Shown here: piece after piece, positions 57,937 to 64,000 of the stretch
Position numbering within the stretch: position 1 is the stretch's first letter
How the letters are laid out: each line of letters starts with the position of its first letter
NCBI GenBank assembly: GCA_028386065.3
Contig: JAKUCV010005492.1
Location: forward strand, 124,001-188,000
Direction: 5' to 3'
DNA length: 64,000 nt
Source: Turnera subulata
Lineage: Eukaryota > Streptophyta > Magnoliopsida > Malpighiales > Passifloraceae
The notes under the pieces: model-generated
The model's database searches: none
Told to the model about the DNA's origin: nothing
What the model saw: the letters and a program-made list of their open reading frames with translations, nothing else
Program-made: the position numbers and the translations under genes

Positions 57937-58014
57937 TCTTGCTTTTGATTTTTTTTTTTAACTCTCTTTCTGAAATTGGCTTATAATTTTCTGTGTCTAA
58001 TGAGCTCTATCGTA

Positions 58015-58030
58015 TGCCTATTTATAGAAA
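58015..58030 (-). promoter_or_regulatory. TATA box upstream of antisense ORF
   Basis: The minus strand reads TTTCTATAAATAGGC, a canonical plant TATA element, with the ATG at 57936 about 85 bp downstream and an AT-rich leader between. Confidence 0.5.
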
Positions 58031-58611
58031 CACAACTGCGTTGCTTCTTCTCTCAGAAGGTGACCCCTACCAATTTCTGAAGTGTCCAGAGATTGTTTAG
58101 GAGGTGACCCCTACCTATCTTGGAAAAATGTTCAGAAGAAGGCTCCTCCAAACTGGTTCGATTTTCAAGAATTTTTTTTTTAAACTTTCCAATTAGTTAA
58201 ATTATTGCTCAATCAACGTCTGCAACCTTACAAATTTTTCCGATTATCAAAGATTTTCTTTTTGACAATCGTGGTTTTAATTGAATTATTGATTCCTAAC
58301 GAGATTTGTTGTCTGGCACCAAAACGGATACTTTCCGACAGAGATAATCAAAGTCCAATTGATGGGACAAATATCTCATCAACTGTGTTTATATGACGAA
58401 GCTGATCCTATTTGAGAGTACAGAAAATCTCCAATATTTTTCTCTTCTTCATTACAATGTGTTAATTATATTATCAAATCTTGGAGTTACATATTACTGA
58501 CTTGAGCGTCGGAGCGTTCTCTAAGTTTTTTTGCAGGTACTCCTCATCAAGGCCATAAGCAAGGGGGAACCGGATGTACAAAAAATTGGACCAAACATGT
58601 AACACCCATAC

Positions 58612-59120
58612 AACATCGATGTTTTGTATATTTTTCCCACATCGATGTTTCACACCACCACATCGATGTTCATTGTTTTTCAGTTCTTCCGAGTTTCAAC
58701 CCGAGGGCATACAACATCGATGTTCCAAATATGAACATCGATGTTTGGTCTATTTAACTATTTCACAACTTGGACCCGAGAGCAAATAACATCGATGTCA
58801 CGACTAACAACATTGATGTCCTCTCTTTCCCAGTTTTACAAAACTCGGACCCGAGAGCAAATAACATCGATGTTCCAATAGTGGACATCGATGTTCAGCT
58901 GCTGTCTTTCAAAAATTATAGCAGTTAGAAGGTTAGAACATCGATGTCTGAACTTGATACATCGATGTTCGGTCTCTTTCAGTTCTTTCACAACTTGGAC
59001 CCGATAGCACATAACATCGATGTTACGACTAAGAACATCGATGTTCTTTCTTTTCCAGTTCTACAAAGCTCGGACCCGAAAGTCCATAACATCGATGTCA
59101 CGGGTTTGGACATCGATGTT
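58612..59120. repeat. Palindrome array with 75-bp periodicity before 3' ORF
   Basis: Fourteen ACATCGATGT cores plus one variant (ACATTGATGT at 58810). From 58713 pairs recur at 58713, 58788, 58863, 58937, 59013 and 59088, i.e. every 74-76 bp. The partner is 21 bp downstream (58734, 58809, 58884, 58958, 59034, 59109). Units share 'aactcggacccgagagcaaa'. The array ends about 235 bp before the 3' ORF start. Confidence 0.92.
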
Positions 59121-59354
59121 CAGCTGTTCAGTTTCAAGAAAAAATAGCCGTTGGGAGACTATTTGACCGTTGCTTTCAAACCTTCTAGCCGTTTATAGCC
59201 GTTGCCAGTCACTTTCTTTTACTGCCTCCTACATAAAACCTATTGCTTTACATTTCCTCTCTTCTCCACAATCTATCCAAGTCCTCTCCTCGTATTCTCA
59301 TCTTCATATTCTTCATATCTTCACCTCTAAACTCTTTGCTTCCACACTTACACT

Positions 59355-60611
59355 ATGGGCAAACATGGCAAAACACCCGTGAGACAACCAACCAAAAGAG
59401 GAGGTCCCTCTACCTCATCTCCTCGATTTCCTTTAAACGACACATCTGCTGTTTGGTTCACCTCACATGCACACCTAACACTCTATCAGTCACTCTTCCA
59501 CAATCGTCAAATTTTCCCTCCCTGGTATCTTCCGGTCTCTTATCCGAGGGAGAAGAACTACACTCGACTTGAAGAGCACCTTCGAGCATCTGAATTGTGG
59601 GGATTTGTAACCAACCGAAGCCATCAATATAGTGCCGATTTTACCCGAGCCTTCTACTCCACCCTCAATCGCGATGGTGACGTGTTAACTGCTCAGTTGA
59701 ATAAAATCGCTATCTCTTTGACTCTCGAGCAATTTGGGGCAGTTACCGGCTTACCATTTCAGGGTGAGGATATTGCCTCTTATGGCGGTCCTCATTTCAT
59801 CACGAAAAATGAAGCTCCTCTTTTGCAAGAGCTCGGTTTCACGGAGGTTGTTCGTACCATCCATTCCAAAAGACCAACAATTCATTCTATCCACCCGGAG
59901 TATCGTGTCCTGTTTTATCTCGTCACCCGAGTGATCAAGCCAAGACCTGGAAATCACACCGTCCTATCCATTGAGGATGTGAAGATACTCCATGCCATTC
60001 TCCATCATGCTCCAATTAATTAGGCACGTTTTGTGCTTATGCACATGACGGACTATCCGCCTCAATCCAACCATCTTTCCCTGCCCTATCCTATCTTGGT
60101 GTTGGACATTTTATTGCAGGCAGGTATTGATGCTCGGGAAGGTCCCCAAGTGTCTCATACCAAAAATTGGGCAATTAGTGACGACACCTTCCGAACCGGC
60201 AGACCCGAGCAAGCACCAAGGCTCACACCGGGTGAGAGTTCCACAGCACCAGCTCGTCCAGAACCAACTCCTCACGCTCCTGTCGTAACTCTTGAATCGA
60301 TTGCAACATCCCTTACACATCTCCAATTGAGTGTTAATAGCATGGGATGGTCCATTGATCGTATTGACATCGAAGTTCAACGTCAAGGGCATGCTCTTCG
60401 ATCATACTTCGATCGGGTGCACTATCAACCTCCACCCTATCATACAACATTTCATGGCTATGATTTCGAAGCTGAGGGTAATGATGATGATGAGCCATTT
60501 GTTCCCACTATGGCCGGTGATCCCATGGACATGGAAGCAGAAAATGCAGAAGAAGAAGTTGCTGCCGACAATGAAGAAGATGCCGACTACGATGATGATA
60601 ATGGGAACTAA
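59355..60611 (+). pseudogene. Sirevirus 3' extra ORF, plant-transposon-protein-like, one stop
   Basis: ATG at 59355 (MGKHGKTPVRQPTKRGG). The frame runs 222 codons to a TAG at 60021, then continues in the same frame to 60611 (about 418 codons in all); the stop sits where 'N-x-ARFVL' suggests tryptophan. The central part ('ASELWGFV', 'FTRAFYSTLNRDGDVLTAQL', 'ISLTLEQFGAVTGLPFQG') resembles the 'putative plant transposon protein' domain family of retroelement 3' or accessory ORFs. The C-terminus is strongly acidic ('EEEVAADNEEDADYDDDNGN'). No signal peptide or transmembrane segment is visible, so an envelope role, often suggested for Sirevirus 3' ORFs, is not supported here. Expression would need a subgenomic or spliced RNA; see the candidate intron upstream. 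Confidence 0.65.
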
Positions 60612-60711
60612 CACCCAAATTTCTAAATTTTTATCCTATGTTATCCTTCATGTTCTTCCATTTGAATAAAAGCTTGCCTTTGTCTTTTCTATTTATTTTT
60701 GACAATGCCAA

Positions 60712-60829
60712 AAGGGGGAAAAATTAACATGTATGTGCACACCAAGTTAAAAAGCATCATTGCTAAAACATAGGGGGAACTAATGGGCACATACTTCAAC
60801 TTGTTTGTCATTACAAAAAAGGGGAAAAT
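60712..60829 (+). promoter_or_regulatory. Multiple polypurine tracts before 3' LTR
   Basis: Three purine runs, 'aaaagggggaaaaa' (60711-60724), 'atagggggaa' (60770-60779) and 'aaaaaaggggaaaa' (60815-60828), precede the LTR. Multiple PPTs are a described Sirevirus trait. The most upstream tract marks the left limit of the duplicated segment at 46643-46758. Confidence 0.8.
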
Positions 60830-62312
60830 TGTTGAAAATAATGTTTTGCTTAATATCTCTTTATTCTATTCAGGTTTTGATAATGACAAATCAACCTTGC
60901 ATTAGGATGATCATTATAAAGCAAAAAGAAATTAATCAAGAGCAAAGACCTTATGTGATCAAGAGTTCAAGAATGGAAGTGACAAGATCAAGCAAGAAGA
61001 ACAAGAAGAGTTAGGAACTCAATTTTGTACAAGGTTAAATACTCAATCTCTCTAAGATATTTGGCTCAAAACAAAATTAATTCTACTCTTGCATCAAATT
61101 GCACCGTTTCATTAAAATGTCTTTTTAAAGCTATGAACATCGATGTCCAGATCTCCAACATCGATGTCCTGCCTTCAAACATGTTTTAAAAACTGGCAGA
61201 AGCTTTTGAACATCGATGTTGCACCTCTGAACATCGATGTTCTTGTGACCGTTGCACCTAAAAATTGCTTTGTACCATCAGAACATCGATGTTCAGTATC
61301 CCGACATCGATGTCCAATTGAATCCGGTTCCAAAATTGTTTCTGACAGTGTTCAAAAACATCGACGTCCAACCATGAACATCGATGTTATTTCGTCTCGG
61401 GTCATGGGCGTCGAAATAACAACATCGATGTCTAAATAGTGAACATCGATGTTATTTCGTCTCGGGTCATGATCATTGAAGTTACAACATCGATGTTCTC
61501 TTTGGCAAAATCGATGTCCAAGTGACCGTTAGCCCAATAATTCATATTTGTTGGCCAGGACATCGATGTCCATGTTCACAACATCGATGTCCTTGTGACC
61601 GTTGGACCATTAATGCATACTCAAAGGCTAGAACATCGATGTCCTGATTTTCAACATCGATGTTCAGCCGTCATGAGCAGACATACTTTTTACCTTCTCA
61701 TACTATCTTGTCTAAAGATGTTTTAGATTTTTTCCCAACGGTCATACATGTTTTTATCCTTATAAATAGAGCTTTTAGGTCTATGGTTATTCATCTCAAC
61801 TCTCCATATTTTTAAGCATTCATTGTGATACATACAATTTAATTTTCATGAGCCAATATTATTGAGAATTGAGAGTTAATCTTATAGAGCTTATTTTGTA
61901 TACTCATACCCACTCTTAAAGAGAGTTTTGTTTTGAGTAACATTTGTATTAACATACACCCTAAGGGAGGATTGTTCCCTTGTTGTAAATTCATAGGGAG
62001 TTGTATTCTTCCTATGTGAGAAGTCTTGAAGTGAGGTATCTTCAAGCAAGGTTGTTGAGGTTCATGCGATTTGATCTCTCAGGTTGTCAACGGTTTGTTA
62101 AGCACTCGGAAGCTTAACGGTGATAGTGGAATCTTCGAGAGAGTCTCTCGGAGGGCTGGATTAGCCACACGGGTTGTGTGTGTGTGAACCAGTTTAAATC
62201 GGTTTGCCTTTCTCTCCCTTTTTAATTCCGCAATTATTATTGTTTTAAGTTTTTAATTAGTTCCTAATAGCTAATTCCCCCCCCCCCCTCTCTTAGCTTG
62301 TTTGGGCTTACA
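60830..62312 (+). repeat. 3' LTR of the Sirevirus
   Basis: 1483 bp, TGTTGAAAATAATG...GGGCTTACA. Palindrome array at 61136-61670 (14 copies plus two variants), TATA box TATAAATA near 61761, C-rich end. Highly similar to the 5' LTR. Differences include a 21-bp extra palindrome unit and a 6-bp indel near 60910. Confidence 0.94.
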
Positions 62313-62317
62313 GTTTC

Positions 62318-64000
62318 TCTATCATTCATTCTTTTTACTCCTTCTTTATTTTGTTTCTATTTGCACTACACAAGATCTAGATGTAGTCTCTCTATCATTC
62401 ATTCATTCTCTCTTATTCCTTCTTTGTGTTGTTTCTATTTGCATACTTACGAATGTTGGTATAGTATTAAAGTTATTTTGTCTCTCTTAATTAAGTATCC
62501 TGTTTGTTTTTATACTCTTTTTATTTCCTTAATCTATTTTAATCTTTTATATATTTTTTTGTTTGTGCAGGAAAATGTATATTAAAGTTTTGGAAGAATT
62601 GACTCTTGACAGTGATTTATGAAAAATTCAAATTACAGTTTCGAGGTTGTGGGAATCCTTGAATACAAATTATAGAACCTCTTTATTAGTCTAGATATTA
62701 TTTTAACTGAAGAAAAGGTATGTTTTTTTTTTGAAAATCAAGAAAAGAAAAGGTATGTTTTCATTTTTCATGTCTTTTAATTTGTTAATTATTCATTTCA
62801 TAAATTTATTTTTCTTTATATTATTATTTTATATAATATTTTTTTGTGGTCTCTTTTATGTTTTATATAGTTTTCAATATTTTTTTTACTTTTTTAATTC
62901 TTTTTTTGTTATTTTATATTTTTTTTGGTTTTAGAACTCAATCGTGCATGTTTAAATTTAAAAAATTAAATATTATTTATTTTTATTAATAAATATATTT
63001 TTAAAATTTTTCTGATTTATATTTTATTTTTTGTTTTAAATTTTTTTCTTCATAATAATAGATTTTTTATTTATGTTTGCGATTTCTCTTTAAAAAAATT
63101 ACTCATTTATGTTTTTTATTTTCTTATTATTAATTAATTCTTATAATTTTTCTTCTGTGTTTAATATTTTTTTAAGGGTCAATTATGTAGGCCCAAGCAT
63201 GGATTAACAAATGATGCAGTTTTCAAAAAATAAAATGCAGGCTTAAAATTACAAAATTAATTATTAATTATATTTTTATTGATTATTTTATTTTATTTTG
63301 TTTTTTTATTTATATTCTATATTCTGCCTTAATGTTCTTTCTGCATAATAATATTTTTTGTTTATTATTAATTAATTATTTTATTTTTTTTATTTTTTTA
63401 ATATATATTTATTTTAGGGCTCAACGATTTAATTTTAAATACAAAAATTTAATTATTACTTATATGATTATTAAATAGTTTATTTTATTTATTTTTTTGA
63501 TTTATATTCTATATTATATTTTAATGTTTTTTACATAACAATATTGTGTTATTTATTTTTTTGATTTATATTCTATATTATATTTTAATGTTTTTTACAT
63601 AACAATATTGTGTTATTTATTTTTCTAATTTATATTTTATAAAAATTAGTCTCTTGAGTTTTTTTTTCTATTTTTTGTTATTATTCATTAATTCTTTTAA
63701 TTCTTACTTTTGTTGTTTAATATTTTTGTTGCTTTAGGACTTAATGATCCACGTTTTAACTTTGCAAAGTTATGTTATCCATTGCATTTTTCTTATGCGG
63801 TTAATTATTATTTTGATTAGTCAAAACATTTGTGAAAAGTTAAAGTGAAACGTTAAACACTTTTTGGCCCCTAATTAGTTTTGTTTAATCTTACTTCACA
63901 TATTGGGTTGTTTGAAAAAATCCAAGGCCCTTATAAAAATATTTGGGCCTGTTATATCTAATGGGTTGTTTATTGAACTTTTGGCCCAAAAGTGGTTGTT
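62318..64000. other. AT-rich intergenic with small tandem repeats
   Basis: 62318-62450 contains two related segments sharing 'tctctatcattcattc' and 'ttgtttctatttgca'. 63487-63640 is a 64-bp tandem repeat of about 2.3 copies. Remaining sequence is extremely T-rich on the plus strand. Short ORFs are hydrophobic low-complexity translations of poly-T and are not genes. Confidence 0.55.

Larger units (their letters stand above)
57069..58536 (+). other. Candidate intron or inserted segment in Sirevirus 3' region
   Basis: The left edge reads CAG|GTAAGT and the right edge TCTAAGTTTTTTTGCAG|GTACT, both near-consensus splice sites in plus orientation. They bracket the antisense ORF unit, between pol and the 3' ORF. 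Alternatively the right edge ('gacttgagcgtcggagcg' then 'ttgcagg') resembles the R-U5 end of a gypsy LTR, so the block could be an inserted element fragment. No target duplication was found. Confidence 0.4.
46619..62312 (+). mobile_element. Sirevirus (Ty1/copia), 15.7 kb including nested insertion
   Basis: A 5-bp duplication GTTTC at 46614-46618 and 62313-62317 bounds the whole unit. LTRs lie at 46759-48209 and 60830-62312. The plus-strand order is gag with two zinc knuckles, protease, integrase, RT, RNase H, an antisense ORF unit, a palindrome array, an extra 3' ORF and multiple polypurine tracts. That order is copia-type (integrase before RT), and the large gag, 3' ORF and multiple PPTs are Sirevirus traits. 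RNase H is split by a 3.6-kb insertion at 52910-56503. The 5' end has an unusual 140-bp extension (46619-46758). Confidence 0.93.

Noticed and set aside
62298..62934. Hydrophobic small ORFs
   Set aside because: Translations of T-rich low-complexity sequence without conserved motifs.

Overview
This is a transposon-rich stretch of a plant (angiosperm, probably eudicot) nuclear genome. It holds one intact cellular gene, a ten-exon TMEM120 homologue on the minus strand at 5183-10819. Nearly everything else I could identify is retrotransposon or DNA-transposon sequence, much of it nested. Two runs of N (1210-1483 and 20359-20666) are flanked by perfect duplications of the neighbouring sequence and look like unmerged contig overlaps.
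Layout. 1-2040: two abutting Sirevirus-type LTR pieces in opposite orientation. 2041-4190: a Tat-like leader fragment fused to a decayed Ty1/copia RT/RNase H pseudogene. 5183-11150: TMEM120 gene and promoter region. 11680-12909: an LTR fragment and an RNase H-like ORF. 13429-26264: a three-level nest, in which an inverted-repeat (foldback) element contains a hAT-like element with a captured gene fragment, which contains a 10.8-kb minus-strand chromodomain Ty3/gypsy element (Tekay/Del-like). 27520-31936: an inverted Tat/Ogre-like LTR and leader. 31937-37702: a short non-autonomous Tat-like element whose right LTR carries a Helitron and an internal duplication. 38449-45938: a Ty3/gypsy element resembling the CRM lineage, with pol running into the 3' LTR. 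46619-62312: a 15.7-kb Sirevirus (Ty1/copia) interrupted in RNase H by a 3.6-kb rearranged LTR unit, and carrying an antisense ORF unit and a 3' extra ORF. 62318-64000: AT-rich sequence.
The most unusual signal is a 12-bp perfect palindrome, AACATCGATGTT, and close variants. About 60 copies occur in arrays in the Sirevirus LTRs, in its leader before the 3' ORF, and in the related LTR at the window start. Copies are mostly paired about 20-21 bp apart, and in one array the pairs repeat every 75 bp. A second notable feature is the Sirevirus 5' end: a short copy of the U3 terminus, then the multi-polypurine-tract region, then the full 5' LTR, all inside one GTTTC target-site duplication. This suggests plus-strand priming at an upstream polypurine tract. 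All identifications rest on reading motifs; no database search was run.
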